Shown here piece by piece: positions 57,401 through 63,294 of a DNA stretch of 64,000 bases (within the stretch, counting starts at the first letter, position 1; each line of letters begins with the position of its first letter). Source of the stretch: Chloranthus sessilifolius (taxonomy: Eukaryota; Streptophyta; Magnoliopsida; Chloranthales; Chloranthaceae); contig CM037589.1 in NCBI GenBank assembly GCA_021018995.1, forward strand, positions 9,687,001-9,751,000, in the 5' to 3' direction. A program made the position numbers and the translations under genes. The notes under the pieces are model-generated. The model saw nothing but the letters and a program-made list of their open reading frames with translations, was not told the origin of the DNA and ran no database searches.

Positions 57401-57887
57401 CCACCTACTTTAAACTCCAATGCTTCTTGGGCAACTAGTCATGTATTCTCCTTTCAGTCACTTGATGCTGTGAAGAGGATCTATCCAAAACGAGCTTTGT
57501 TCATTGGATTGACCCATGAATTTGATCACCACAAGGACAATGAGGCACTCATGGAATGGTCTATTAGGTAGGTAATAATGCAGGTTTGTTATTTAGTCAT
57601 AAACTAAATGATCTACTGAAAGATTTGGAACAATTTAAATGTCAGCTGTAACTTGGCTCATTATTTATAAATTTTTTAAGTTTTCCACTGGTCCAGCTAA
57701 TTCCGTCTTTGGATCCAAAAGCCTTTTCCAACTTTATTTCAAAGTTTTTGAATATTGGTTTACTTGAATGTTAAAAAGATGTCTTCTCAGTATAGAAAGT
57801 TGATATTACTTTGAATTGTGTGCATTTAGAGAAGGGATCCATGTGCAGCTTGCTCACGACGGCCTGAGAGTCCCCATTGACCTATGA
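14247..57887 (+). CDS. PhnP-like metallo-beta-lactamase-fold hydrolase (nine exons)
   Basis: Joining exons 14247-14446, 16450-16585, 19537-19664, 19999-20146, 20232-20337, 46218-46276, 57337-57372, 57458-57567 and 57830-57887 gives 981 nt, 326 residues and a TGA stop, with phase kept at every GT-AG junction. The protein opens with [10 protein letters not shown] (residues 24-34), the family's first glycine loop. C49 and C52 with C68 fall where bacterial PhnP carries its structural-zinc cysteines. H117, H119 and D121 form the metal motif, here HEHADA, so the usual final His of HxHxDH is Ala. Further expected ligands are H207 (VMHG), D229 (ISDVSRFP) and H291 (THEFDHH). PhnP itself is a cyclic phosphodiesterase; the substrate of the plant proteins is not settled, so only 'hydrolase' is claimed. 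The start ATG has G at +4. Introns 5 and 6 (25,880 and 11,060 bp) are filled with transposons. Confidence 0.93.
14447..16449 (+). other. Intron 1 (2,003 bp)
   Basis: Donor GTTCCT, acceptor TTTTTTCAG. AT-rich. No transposon with clear ends was found in it. Confidence 0.85.
16450..16585 (+). CDS. Hydrolase exon 2 (residues 67-112)
   Basis: Encodes the stretch from Cys68 through [10 protein letters not shown] to KIPRVDS, the strand leading to the metal motif. Donor GTGAGT. Confidence 0.92.
17850..18260. other. Possible mitochondrial-derived insertion
   Basis: This stretch is richer in G and purines than the surrounding intron, with phrases such as GGCCTTTCGGCCAATAGG, GAAGCGGTGGCTAGC and GCAACTCTAGCAGTGGCG that recall plant mitochondrial intergenic or group II intron DNA. 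The impression is compositional only; no gene was identified. Confidence 0.2.
18801..19130. repeat. Direct tandem duplication, 171-bp period
   Basis: The block running through TCAAGAATTTCCAAAAATTT to TTGGATCAAACAGAGGT occurs at about 18801-18943 and again at 18972-19123, with few substitutions. Confidence 0.85.
19537..19664 (+). CDS. Hydrolase exon 3 (residues 113-155)
   Basis: Starts after acceptor ATGCAG and encodes [16 protein letters not shown], the metal-binding motif, then the conserved YLTQFAMD. Donor GTATTT splits a Ser codon. The 334-bp intron 3 follows. Confidence 0.95.
19999..20146 (+). CDS. Hydrolase exon 4 (residues 155-204)
   Basis: Encodes [19 protein letters not shown] through LQFVPLP. 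Acceptor GAGACAG, donor GTTAGT. Followed by the 85-bp intron 4. Confidence 0.93.
20232..20337 (+). CDS. Hydrolase exon 5 (residues 205-240)
   Basis: Encodes VMHGEDY (H207) and YISDVSRFP (D229). Ends in phase 1 at donor GTACAT. The next exon lies 25.9 kb downstream. Confidence 0.95.
20371..20435. repeat. (TA)n(GA)n compound microsatellite
   Basis: A TA run followed by a GA run, starting 33 bp inside intron 5. Confidence 0.95.
20440..20785. mobile_element. Probable foldback MITE
   Basis: The left half (AACCATTTGGGTATCACGTGGCACC near 20470-20494) matches the reverse complement of the right half (GTTTGTTTGGGTTCACGTGGCACC-like, near 20726-20752), and the outer CTAGGGTT blocks also pair. Ends and target duplication are not resolved. 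Confidence 0.4.
20786..20990 (-). mobile_element. Possible RTE LINE tail with ATT microsatellite
   Basis: An (ATT)n/(ATC)n microsatellite adjoins ATCTATTTGGGTTGGCTGTG, which resembles the GGGGTCGGCT block of the RTE relic at 3786-4079, in the same orientation. The rest is too decayed to confirm. Confidence 0.3.
20991..21814. other. Intron sequence, nothing recognised
   Basis: It may be the left half of an older repeat broken by the hAT insertion, since sequence of similar composition resumes at 26218. Confidence 0.3.
23226..23258. repeat. (TA)n microsatellite inside hAT coding region
   Basis: An uninterrupted TA run. It lies in the position of a GYIYE-like stretch of the transposase and has probably expanded from it. 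Confidence 0.9.
23338..24254. mobile_element. Non-autonomous hAT element nested in the larger hAT
   Basis: Perfect 8-bp target duplications TTGTGTAA flank it (23330-23337 and 24255-24262). The ends are CAGTGTGTCAAGGCG and, on the reverse complement, CAAGGTAGTTAAGGCG. Both subterminal regions hold GCCATGGCG-like motifs. The interior is AT-rich with several TA and T runs and no coding potential. Removing it rejoins the transposase reading frame of the host element. Confidence 0.85.
26218..28440. other. Intron sequence with CT microsatellites, no gene
   Basis: CT runs occur at about 26579-26602, 26739-26751 and 26918-26944. Short open frames overlapping these runs are composition artefacts. The text around 27190-27420 could be part of an LTR element, but no ends were found. 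Confidence 0.4.
28460..28730. repeat. Degenerate tandem repeat, period about 62 bp
   Basis: Four units contain CCTAA(A/G)TG(C/T)AACCCAAATATATAA followed by GTGTCAAGACCCACATA or variants. Confidence 0.75.
29310..29600. repeat. Tandem duplication, 145-bp period, in solo LTR
   Basis: The block GTTCGATTAATTCATTTTAG...GCACGAAGATCTCCCGATC starts at 29339 and again at 29484. Confidence 0.85.
29993..30001 (-). promoter_or_regulatory. TATA box of minus-strand solo LTR
   Basis: TATATAAAG on the minus strand, about 80 bp downstream (in that orientation) of the GACGTC-motif array at 30078-30225. Confidence 0.55.
30078..30225. repeat. Array of ACGGACGTCCGT-type palindromes
   Basis: Units such as CACGGACGTCCGTC and CACGGACGTCTGTCG share the GACGTC core. 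The same motif set recurs in the U3 of the intron-6 chromovirus. Confidence 0.75.
30411..30461. repeat. (GA)n microsatellite
   Basis: A GA run of about 50 bp. It creates several overlapping long open frames on both strands that are not genes. Confidence 0.95.
30749..30757 (+). promoter_or_regulatory. TATA box of LTR with CCCACGCA array
   Basis: TATAAATAG, about 60-70 bp after the last array unit. Confidence 0.5.
30869..31740. other. Intron sequence, no gene
   Basis: Low-complexity patches include a C run near 31577-31590 and TA/CA runs at 31600-31634. No element ends were found. Confidence 0.4.
31749..32377. mobile_element. hAT-like non-autonomous element, 629 bp
   Basis: Perfect 13-bp terminal inverted repeats CATGGTTCAAAAT. 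The flanks CACCAGCC (31741-31748) and CACCAACC (32378-32385) form an 8-bp target duplication with one mismatch. Inner text with CCGG/CCGGAATT motifs pairs between the halves. No transposase. Confidence 0.75.
32387..33372. other. Intron sequence flanking the chromovirus, no gene
   Basis: Contains a C run and CT run at 32835-32868. It probably belongs to the element whose left end is at about 32493. Confidence 0.4.
33378..35928 (+). repeat. 5' LTR of the 12.2-kb chromovirus
   Basis: Aligns along its whole length with 43039-45596. Differences include many 1-5-bp indels, often at C/G-rich spots. The right end reads TTACC where the 3' copy has TTACA. Confidence 0.9.
34131..34565. repeat. GATCGATC motif array in the 5' LTR
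   Basis: About 18 units centred on GATCGATC. Two forms alternate: the full palindrome GTGATCGATCAC and the half form GTGATCGATCTACA. From about 34430 to 34550 they form a regular 20-bp tandem repeat (GGTGATCGATCTACAAAGGCT, one base over a period); elsewhere they are spaced irregularly. The 3' LTR copy lies at about 43791-44235. Confidence 0.9.
35929..35946 (+). other. Primer-binding site, degenerate tRNA-Met type
   Basis: GATTAATATCGAGCTAGG lies immediately after the 5' LTR and resembles the usual TTGGTATCAGAGC primer site with several changes. Confidence 0.55.
36155..37190 (+). pseudogene. Chromovirus gag (capsid and two zinc knuckles)
   Basis: The first open piece (36155-36580) encodes the typical gag start: [14 protein letters not shown], then [18 protein letters not shown], then PWWKSV. 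Frameshifts follow. Near 37052-37155 two zinc knuckles can be read in one frame: [13 protein letters not shown] and [14 protein letters not shown]. Paired knuckles fit the Tekay/Del group. The capsid-coding frame is broken several times. Confidence 0.8.
37430..37800 (+). pseudogene. Chromovirus protease remnant
   Basis: The text around 37470-37530 gives [15 protein letters not shown], which matches the region after the active-site aspartate of retroviral-type proteases in this clade. The DSG-type active site itself is damaged. Confidence 0.55.
38080..38720 (+). pseudogene. Chromovirus reverse transcriptase, heavily broken
   Basis: Recognisable fragments include [42 protein letters not shown] and [14 protein letters not shown]. 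The catalytic YxDD region is altered to a [12 protein letters not shown] text. Multiple stops and frameshifts. Confidence 0.8.
38776..39285 (+). pseudogene. Chromovirus RNase H domain
   Basis: Two overlapping pieces are visible: [15 protein letters not shown] with the first catalytic Asp (38776-38973), and [20 protein letters not shown] then [16 protein letters not shown] (39043-39285). One frameshift separates them. Confidence 0.85.
39300..40580 (+). pseudogene. Chromovirus integrase
   Basis: The N-terminal zinc domain is partly readable ([18 protein letters not shown] near 39563). The core shows [11 protein letters not shown] with the first catalytic Asp, then DRDPLYRQ and the [14 protein letters not shown] region (39887-40160). 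The C-terminal [12 protein letters not shown] block is near 40470-40520. Stops and frameshifts separate the pieces. Confidence 0.8.
40663..40800 (+). pseudogene. Chromodomain at the integrase C-terminus
   Basis: [15 protein letters not shown] is followed in another frame by VKWRNHSG and a decayed TWE block. This is the chromodomain text of Tekay/Del chromoviruses, which targets integration to particular histone marks in known members. Confidence 0.65.
40995..41140. repeat. Internal copy of the GATCGATC motif array
   Basis: Six units lie at about 40997, 41018, 41039, 41061, 41104 and 41125, in both the GTGATCGATCTACA and TGATCGATCACCAA forms found in the LTR. The array sits between the end of pol and the accessory ORF. 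Confidence 0.85.
41152..41159 (+). promoter_or_regulatory. TATA box, putative internal promoter for accessory ORF
   Basis: TATAAAAG lies about 18 bp after the last array unit and 210 bp before the ATG at 41370. The arrangement matches the array-then-TATA order of LTR promoters elsewhere in this window. Confidence 0.5.
41370..42751 (+). CDS. Accessory retrotransposon ORF, plant transposon-associated protein (one frameshift)
   Basis: The ATG at 41370 opens a Pro/Ala-rich basic leader (about 60 residues). After one apparent single-base deletion between about 41555 and 41600 the frame continues unbroken for some 390 codons to the TGA ending at 42751. The middle part has [21 protein letters not shown] and [17 protein letters not shown], similar, as I recall the family, to the domain databases call 'putative plant transposon protein', found in extra ORFs of plant retroelements. 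A Pro/Glu-rich linker with repeated AEGSVP follows, then a probable coiled coil ([20 protein letters not shown]). This frame is far better preserved than the pol genes next to it. Its biochemical function is unknown. Confidence 0.65.
42752..43027 (+). other. Non-coding stretch before the polypurine tract
   Basis: AT-rich. Ends with TTTTCGAGGACGAAAATTCC, a block that normally follows the chromodomain directly in Tekay/Del elements, which places the accessory ORF as an insertion between the two. Confidence 0.6.
43028..43038 (+). other. Polypurine tract
   Basis: AAGGGGGATAA immediately before the 3' LTR. Confidence 0.8.
43039..45596 (+). repeat. 3' LTR of the 12.2-kb chromovirus
   Basis: 2,558 bp, TG...CA termini, with the GATCGATC array at about 43791-44235 and perfect flanking duplication ATAAG. 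Confidence 0.92.
45602..46217. other. End of intron 5
   Basis: Contains the right arm of the split hAT-type element to about 45917, a GT microsatellite (45885-45904), then unique sequence to the acceptor TTTCTACAG. Confidence 0.6.
46218..46276 (+). CDS. Hydrolase exon 6 (residues 240-259)
   Basis: Encodes [19 protein letters not shown], including the conserved LDTLYK strand. 59 bp, isolated between the two giant introns. Donor GTCAGT. Confidence 0.93.
46936..47713 (+). pseudogene. L1-type LINE ORF2, endonuclease end to linker (left part)
   Basis: Reads [34 protein letters not shown] and [13 protein letters not shown], the C-terminal half of a plant L1 endonuclease. It continues through EEEISWRQ and a WERP block of the linker. 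The frame is broken by stops. It ends at the insertion point of the 6.5-kb chromovirus, and the text resumes at 54197. Confidence 0.85.
47714..48588 (+). repeat. 5' LTR with GACGTC-motif array and TATA box
   Basis: Motifs such as GACGGACGTCCGTG, GACGGACATCCATG and GACGACGTCGGTG lie at about 47817-48030. TATAAAAG follows at 48070-48077. Confidence 0.88.
48589..48606 (+). other. Primer-binding site, degenerate tRNA-Met type
   Basis: GATTTTGTATCAAAGCTT directly after the LTR resembles TTGGTATCAGAGC with several changes. Confidence 0.6.
48674..49680 (+). pseudogene. gag of the 6.5-kb chromovirus
   Basis: Starts at ATG 48674 ([13 protein letters not shown]). A capsid region follows (48938-49180 and later pieces). 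A zinc knuckle [12 protein letters not shown] occurs near 49631-49678, where the codon before the last Cys is a TAA stop in place of CAA. Several frameshifts. Confidence 0.8.
49927..50172 (+). pseudogene. Aspartic protease domain
   Basis: [11 protein letters not shown] carries the active-site DSG. The segment ends VGHIILGRP, the usual C-terminal strand of the domain. Confidence 0.8.
50444..51643 (+). pseudogene. Reverse transcriptase and RNase H, long open frame
   Basis: A 399-codon stretch without stops. Motifs in order: [40 protein letters not shown], the catalytic [11 protein letters not shown], and the RNase H text [22 protein letters not shown]. Between DLVPGSS and GFIRES a block normally present in this family (with the PHYRMSP-type text) is missing and replaced by unrelated residues, so the domain has an internal deletion. 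Confidence 0.9.
51844..52606 (+). pseudogene. Integrase of the 6.5-kb chromovirus
   Basis: The zinc-binding HH-CC end includes CRVCQLAKQ (51844-52182). After a frameshift the core shows [23 protein letters not shown] and [17 protein letters not shown] with the catalytic acidic residues. The end is truncated by a short duplicated block. Confidence 0.88.
52949..53227 (+). pseudogene. C-terminal chromodomain
   Basis: [20 protein letters not shown] is followed by [17 protein letters not shown] and a stop at 53227, a complete chromodomain at the end of pol. Confidence 0.8.
53281..54191 (+). repeat. 3' LTR with GACGTC-motif array and TATA box
   Basis: Preceded by the polypurine-like CCCGGGGAGAAT. 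The array lies at about 53383-53605 and TATAAAAG at 53638-53645. Confidence 0.9.
54197..54848 (+). pseudogene. L1-type LINE ORF2, start of reverse transcriptase (right part)
   Basis: Continues the LINE frame after the chromovirus with LHGLKF and a decayed finger region ([21 protein letters not shown]). After the SINE at 54595-54789 it resumes as [17 protein letters not shown], matching the L1 block before the catalytic core. It ends at a second insertion near 54846. Confidence 0.75.
54595..54789 (-). mobile_element. tRNA-derived SINE, copy 1
   Basis: Perfect 15-bp target duplications GATGTCATGGTTCTT flank it (54580-54594 and 54790-54804). On the minus strand it contains a B-box-like GAGTTCGAATCCCC and ends in an A-rich tail (T run on the + strand). 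It aligns over its length with copy 2 at 55935-56136. Confidence 0.92.
54846..55870. mobile_element. Decayed element with CAGTGGCG end
   Basis: The left end CAGTGGCGAACCCAAGATTT, with a GTGGGGGC block soon after, matches the family of the split element at 32493-45917. A plausible right end near 55850 (CACGTGCCCTTGCTGGGCC) is degenerate. Open frames inside have no domain. Confidence 0.4.
55935..56136 (+). mobile_element. tRNA-derived SINE, copy 2
   Basis: Perfect 18-bp target duplications AAGACTGAGTGAATTGAA flank it (55917-55934 and 56137-56154). It contains GGTTAGGTGAGCTGGCCA (A-box region), GAGTTCGAATCCCC (B box) and a short A tail after GGTTATC. Confidence 0.95.
56155..57336. other. End of intron 6, no gene
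   Basis: At 56515-56730 there is a loose repeat of about 70 bp, with units containing CCCCATTGA and TGATGCA(C/G)CTAGCACGTC. Otherwise it is unique AT-rich sequence. Confidence 0.5.
57337..57372 (+). CDS. Hydrolase exon 7 (residues 260-271)
   Basis: A 36-bp micro-exon encoding [12 protein letters not shown], in phase, between the 11.1-kb intron 6 and the 85-bp intron 7. Donor GTCTGT. Confidence 0.92.
57458..57567 (+). CDS. Hydrolase exon 8 (residues 272-308)
   Basis: Encodes [20 protein letters not shown] and [16 protein letters not shown], with metal-ligand H291. Donor GTAGGT splits an Arg codon. The 262-bp intron 8 follows. Confidence 0.95.
57830..57887 (+). CDS. Hydrolase exon 9 (residues 308-326 and stop)
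   Basis: After acceptor GCATTTAG it encodes [18 protein letters not shown] and TGA, the usual family C-terminus. Confidence 0.95.
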
Positions 57888-58450
57888 CAAGGTTAGTACT
57901 TAAGATTTGAAAACATCAATTATGTTCTCTTTGTTTTTGGGTAAGTACACCATTCATGATTTTTGAAGTAAGCAGTTGCTGTTCTTAATAAATAAATTTT
58001 TAAAGAAAGGATATAAGCAGTTAATATTGTGTAAATTCTTCTCCTGCATTCCCAGCCTTTCCCATATGAAAGGGGTCGGACCACACAGGTTTTTGTGCAT
58101 CCATGGAATGTTGAAGAGCCGTTAGTTTGACTCCACTTCAACTTAGGTTGATTAGACATAGTGTAAGATTCCAAGCTTGACTTTTATAAGCTCGAACCCA
58201 GCAGAACTTGGAAGATGAAAGGACTTCCACTTTGTGTGTGAGTTATTGAAAAGGCCTTCCCCTTCGATTGTGAGTTTTTAGCATTTATGTCTAAACACAA
58301 AAGCAAAGGGTGTGCATTACCCACTTAGGATCCTGTTATTCCTCTTTTAAGTTTTGAATAAGTTGCTTATACTGATAATACATCTGATAAGAGAGAGAGA
58401 GAGGCAGCCTTTGACCAAGTTAGGTAGTTCTCAAAGAGTGAGCAATATTT
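57888..58450 (+). other. 3' UTR and flank of the hydrolase gene
   Basis: No further gene is visible until the zinc-finger relic. The open frame on the minus strand has no domain. Confidence 0.5.
57987..57996 (+). terminator. Putative polyadenylation signals
   Basis: Two overlapping AATAAA hexamers about 100 bp after the stop codon of the hydrolase gene. Confidence 0.45.
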
Positions 58451-58452
58451 TT

Positions 58453-59943
58453 TCCATGGGCAAGGACAACCTGGTACTTAGGGCTGGTGACTGGATCTGT
58501 TCATGGTGTCGGAACGTTAATTTTAAACAAAGATCCATTTACCATCGCTGCGGTTGTACCTCACCGAAAGCGCAAGGAATGCTGGTCAAAAGCGATGAGG
58601 AACAATTCCGGTCTCCGGAAAGGAGGGCCCGCTTTGCCTCCTTCACATCGACGTCATGGGGTTTCTTTTGCTGACGCCGCAATGGGTGGCCCCCGCAAAA
58701 CCCTTTCCTCGGATGACGTCTCCCCCAAGACAGCCTATGGTGTGGCTCGCGGGGTTGGAAATCCTGTGGACCCTACCTCCATGGATGTTGGGGAGACTTT
58801 TCTCCCTCTAGGGTTTACTAGCCCTCTGTTCTCTTCCCTGGCTAAAAACCTTAAAGATTACTGGATCATCTTGTACACCATTAAAGACTCCATACTACTT
58901 ATTCATATATACTACTGGCTACAAACCAAATGGAGATTACAAGACAGACCAGTCGTTTCGGCCATCACAAATACAAAGTTTCTCTTCCGAGACGACCAAC
59001 GAGATCCTTTCCAAAAAGGCCTTCTCCATTGATGGCAAACCCGTTGAATGCAGTTGATGGGATCTGGACGCGAACAAACTTTATCTTCACCAATGGGAAG
59101 GTGGAATCTGGATACGCCTATTTGGTCTTCCTCTCCACGCCTGGACCCACGAGGTCCTTCGAGGGATGAACGAGAAGTGTGGGGGATGAATCCTCATTGT
59201 TAGAAGCATCGAGGGCCTCCGGGAACTGGGAGGCGATCCCTAGATCTTGCGAGATCTACCTCAACGGACAAAAACTCAGAGTCTTCGTAGAAGTGGAGCT
59301 GATGGAGATGGTGGTCCTCCCGCGTCAATCTCACAACGTAGCCGAGCGGATCGAGATTTTCGACGAAAAAATATTCGCTGGTGCCACAAAAAAATTCACG
59401 GCGGAGATCCCCCCACTCAAGGATGTGGTAGAAGGGACCATGGTTCTGCCTATTCAAGCATCGAAGGGTTGTTCGCCCTCGGATTCACCTTTCCATCGGG
59501 GGTCGACCTCGTCGACGGGGCTTTCCAGACAATGGTGTGGAATCGAGGGAAGACATGGTATGCTGGATTTGATTGTTGGGGAGTTGGAAGAGGGGGAGTT
59601 TAATTTCAGGGCAGTCGAGATGGAGGATCTGTCCTCCGACAAGGCGGCTGCCAACAACAATCGGCGCCCAACTCCGTTATCTGTTATTGTACCGCTGCTT
59701 TCGCCTTTGGTCGACCCTTACCTCTCTCTTGATCCTACAATGGAGAGACCCTCCAACTCTTCGGGTACAAGATCCAGAAGTGGATATGAGTTTGAAGATG
59801 AGCTAGGTGAGGATCTAGTGTGGCGACTAGACACGCGTGGAGCGCAGAAACTGGTCTCGGAGGCGTTGTTGGTGTTGCATGGGTTTCGTGTGCCACAGAT
59901 AAAGGTTGTGTGCCACGGTGGTATGTTAAACCAATACTTTTGA
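58453..59943 (+). pseudogene. Decayed ORF with RanBP2-like zinc finger and DUF4283-like domain
   Basis: Near 58474-58575 the text RAGDWICSWCRNVNF...HRCGC resembles a RanBP2-type zinc finger with its WxC-x2-C-x3-N-x(9)-C-x-C layout; the last pair is one residue closer than usual. Downstream, across frameshifts, a domain like DUF4283 of plant retroelement ORF1 proteins is readable around 59030-59170 (LDANKLYLHQWEGGIWIRLF, LPLHAWTHEVLRGMNEKCGG). From 59179 a 254-codon frame continues with SCEIYLNGQKLRVFVEVELM. Its last part (from about 59803) is shared with the LTR repeat of the next element. It is either an old LINE ORF1 or a gene fragment captured by an element. Broken at several points. Confidence 0.5.
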
Positions 59944-60588
59944 GGTTCTCCTGCTATTTGGCTTGAGGTGGTGTTTAAACCATACTTGGGGGAGGGGAGC
60001 TGTGGAGCTACTTCCCTACACATGGGGCGTCGTGACGCTAGAGGGTGCACGATGGTTTCCTAGGTCTGAAAGGGTGGGCCTAGGCGTCGCTGTGGCGATG
60101 TCGTGTGTCACCCAAGGTGAGGTTGCCATATGGCCTCAGGCTATGCGTCGTAATGCATATGGGTCGACTGTGAGGGAGGCAGTTGTAGGCTATGTGGGAC
60201 ACTTTGGTGCACGTTAGCTGAGGGCCAGATGCTGATGTGTGTTGGTTTCGTGGGCCACACACGATGGTGGGCTTGGTTCAGTATGTCGGCGATGCATGTA
60301 TGGAATGGGACAACATGAGGAGCTGCATGCTACTGTCGCGGGTGAGGAACTAGTGCAGGGTACATGGTGAAGCTGGGCAGGCCAAGCGAGGCACTGAGGT
60401 GCTGGCATGCGTGTCGCGACGAGACACGGTGCGCTGATATGGTTGGCCTCGGGAGAAGGCAACTGTGAACGGGAGTTTCCGTCCTCTAGGCGGGTGGTAT
60501 CAGAGTGATGGTTGGGTAGGCTGGCCTCGCTGTAAGCTGCAGCTAGGAGCTGCACGGGTGTGATAGCCGATGTCGGGCTGTGCCCTCG

Positions 60589-60670
60589 TGACAGTTGGTA
60601 TTAGAGCCAAGTTTGATCTGAAGGGGCAATGAGAGACACTCTGGTACCGTGACAGTTGGTATCAGAGCTA
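60589..60670 (+). repeat. Duplicated LTR-end plus primer-binding-site module
   Basis: CGTGACAGTTGGTATTAGAG at about 60589 and CGTGACAGTTGGTATCAGAG at about 60648 lie 59 bp apart. Two weaker relatives follow near 60728 and 60803. The motif is the tRNA-Met primer site. Confidence 0.75.
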
Positions 60671-61599
60671 GATCGTTCCGAATGGGACTACTTTGGCGAG
60701 TCAGGGCGATGAGGTGCACTCTGATTCCGTGACAGCCAGGGTTACTTGTATGCAGTTGAGTTGCATGTCTGCTGTTGAGATGCAATTGGGATGCACTCTG
60801 TTACAGTGAGTTTCAGAGCTTGGTCTCGCGCAAAGAGATGTTACTGCTGGGATATGCTGTTGCGAAAATATGATGATGTTCGATGCTTGTTGGCCATGAG
60901 GGCCACACGTTGAGGTAACGGATCGGTTTGAGATGGATGAACTCTAGTTATTTTCGACATAAGTTGGGTCACACAGGTGCTGAGAGCACTGTTGCCATAG
61001 ATGGCATGGAGCAAGGAGGATGCCCCGTTCTCACTTCACGAGGAAGCTGAAATTTTTAGAATCAGTTGCTGAGACATGACATCATGATCGAGACCGCCGG
61101 TATGGGGCAGTGGGACAGGTCAATGTGCTGCGAGGGGTCAGGATCGAGGATACAGTTAAGCGGGTTGCTGCGAGAACTGGAATGGGCTAGGTTGAACCGG
61201 AGAAGTGGTCAGAAGCTCATTGCTTTGTTGTGGGACGATGAGGCATGGTTTGTCCATGAGAGACGGATGGCTGGACGGATGATCCAGTGTGGCTTCAGAG
61301 GAAGCAGATGCGAGAGCCAGATGGGTATCTTCAAAGGAAGAGAGTCTCAGGTGATCGTTAAGATCTTTGGTCTACTAGTAGGGGCCGAAGACAGTTTCTG
61401 AGCACGATAGAGGCAACATGGTCAGAGTATTGAAGCGGAACAATTCAAGGCAAATGTGTTATGTTTCATGGTGAAGAGGTCAATGTCCGAGGTACCAAGG
61501 CATGACAACTGCTAGAAAGTAAAGGCATTAGGTGCACTCGTTAGGACACTGGAAGCATACACCAAGGCAGCGAATTGGACAGTAAATCGGGTTGCAAGA

Positions 61600-63200
61600 G
61601 GTGACTCGAGTCACGCTGTGGGTGAAGACAGGTGTCGAGGTACTATAGTGTGGGAAGCGTGGAGCTTCGTTGTTTTTCACGAAGTGCTTGTGGCAGACTC
61701 TTGGGTGAAAAGACAGAGGTGTTGAGGTATTAGAGTGTTGCAGGACAGTTGAGGGCTTGGAATGGAGATCAAGTCTAAAGGTTTGAGAAAACTGGGTTGG
61801 TTGCTGCAGTCGAAAGATGTGGGCAGTGTTGCGGACTACAGTAGTGAGAAGCGTGGTGCTTCGTTGGAATGAGCGTGGTCGCTCGCTGTCAGACTCTTAG
61901 GTGAAGATAGATGGTCAAGGTACTAGAGTGCTGCAAAATTTAAATAGGCTGAGATAGCTTGGGTGGCAAACTCGTGGTTGAGAACATACGTCGAGGTACT
62001 AGAGGTCTACAAATCAGACAAGAGTCGAACTCTTAGGCGAAGGCACAGAGGTGTTGAGGTGCTAGAGTGCGACAATTCAGATGAAAGTCTCCTAGGTGAA
62101 GACAGAATGTTGAGAAACTAGAGAGTTGCGATGCGCAATGAGTTGAGTGAACTTGGAGCCAGTGATGAGGACATCAAAGGCAGAGTTTGCTTGGTTTCGG
62201 TAGTCGATTCGGGCGGTAACAAGAATGATGCTAAGGATCAGTTTACTTCTGATTGCATGAAGAACTGGTATATGGAGATACCTGGGTGAAATGCAGACCA
62301 GGCCAAGTTGTTCAGAACACTACGTGAGGTGAAGACACAGAAAGGTGGTTAAGCTATTATGCCGAGGCATGAAGCGAAAACCGATTACATCATCGAGGAA
62401 CTGATGCAGAGGCATGAGGTGAAGATGCACGTAGCTCGTCATGATGAACTGTTGTGATTGTGCCTGAGTGAAGACGAAGGATAGTAGTCGATGTATTGGT
62501 GCAGATGCAGTTTGGTGAGCGTTGCTTGTCATATGGCTGGTGTGATAATGTTTGGGTAAAGACGAAGGATAGTAGTCGAGGAACTGACAGCGTCGCATGG
62601 GTTGAAGGGCAGCAGAATGGTCGAGGTACTAACACTGAATGCCAGATGAAAGCAACGAAGTGTAGTAATTGTGATTCAAATGCGGGTTGTGTTTGGGTGA
62701 AGACTAAAATTGTGTCGAGGAACTGACGTAGGAGTTCAGGTGTTGACGAGGACGTTGACTCATTTGAGTAGGGGAGGATGTGACGTGGTCATGACCTTGG
62801 TGCATAGAGATGCACATTTATTCAGCTAGCAGGAAGGTGGGAGGACCTTGTAGCTAGGTTGAGCCAAAGGCGAGCTTGAGAAACAAAGTAGTGAAGGCGT
62901 GACCGAGGTACTTAAGTGTTTCGAAGGCAGAATTTGGTGAGCGAACTCTTGGGAGAAGACACAGAAGTGTCGAGGTACTAAAGCGAGTTGTGGTCACAAT
63001 GCTTGGTGCATCGCATGGTGATGGATAGCGCTAGTGCGAAGCCGCACGAAGACTCAGTGTGTTTCTCATTTGTAGGTGCGGATGAGACCAAGTTGAACTA
63101 GCGAGGTGTTAAACCTCGGGGCTAGGTATTTGTGGAGACTTTGCATGGGGTGAAGATGGAGGTCAAAAAACTGATGCGGGTCTTGGTGTCAGCATGGCCG
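61600..63200. repeat. Degenerate dispersed repeat in the non-coding element
   Basis: The phrase GGTGAAGACAGAGGTGTTGA followed by GGTACTAGAGTG recurs in varied form at irregular spacings of roughly 60-200 bp through the interior. Confidence 0.6.
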
Positions 63201-63294
63201 TTGACACTGCCAGATTGAAGGAGTTGGCATGATCATTCCCTTGAGATATGGCATCAACGAGGACGTTGACCTTATGGAGTGGGGGAGGATGTGA
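62751..63294 (+). repeat. Duplicated polypurine tract and LTR start, about 510 bp apart
   Basis: GACGTTGAC...GGGGAGGATGTGACG occurs at about 62751-62784 and 63261-63294. After each, related LTR text follows (AGCAGGAAGG then CCTTG(T/G)AGCTAG). Confidence 0.7.

Noticed and set aside
60589..60670. Possible tRNA genes at TTGGTATCAGAGC sites
   Set aside because: Only the 3' end complement of an initiator tRNA is present, which is the expected primer-binding site. No cloverleaf can be formed around it.
60214..60785. Minus-strand open frames of 80-113 codons, and similar ones at 62320-63933
   Set aside because: They lie in GC-richer LTR and internal sequence of the non-coding element. Similar frames appear in both LTR copies and none has a domain.
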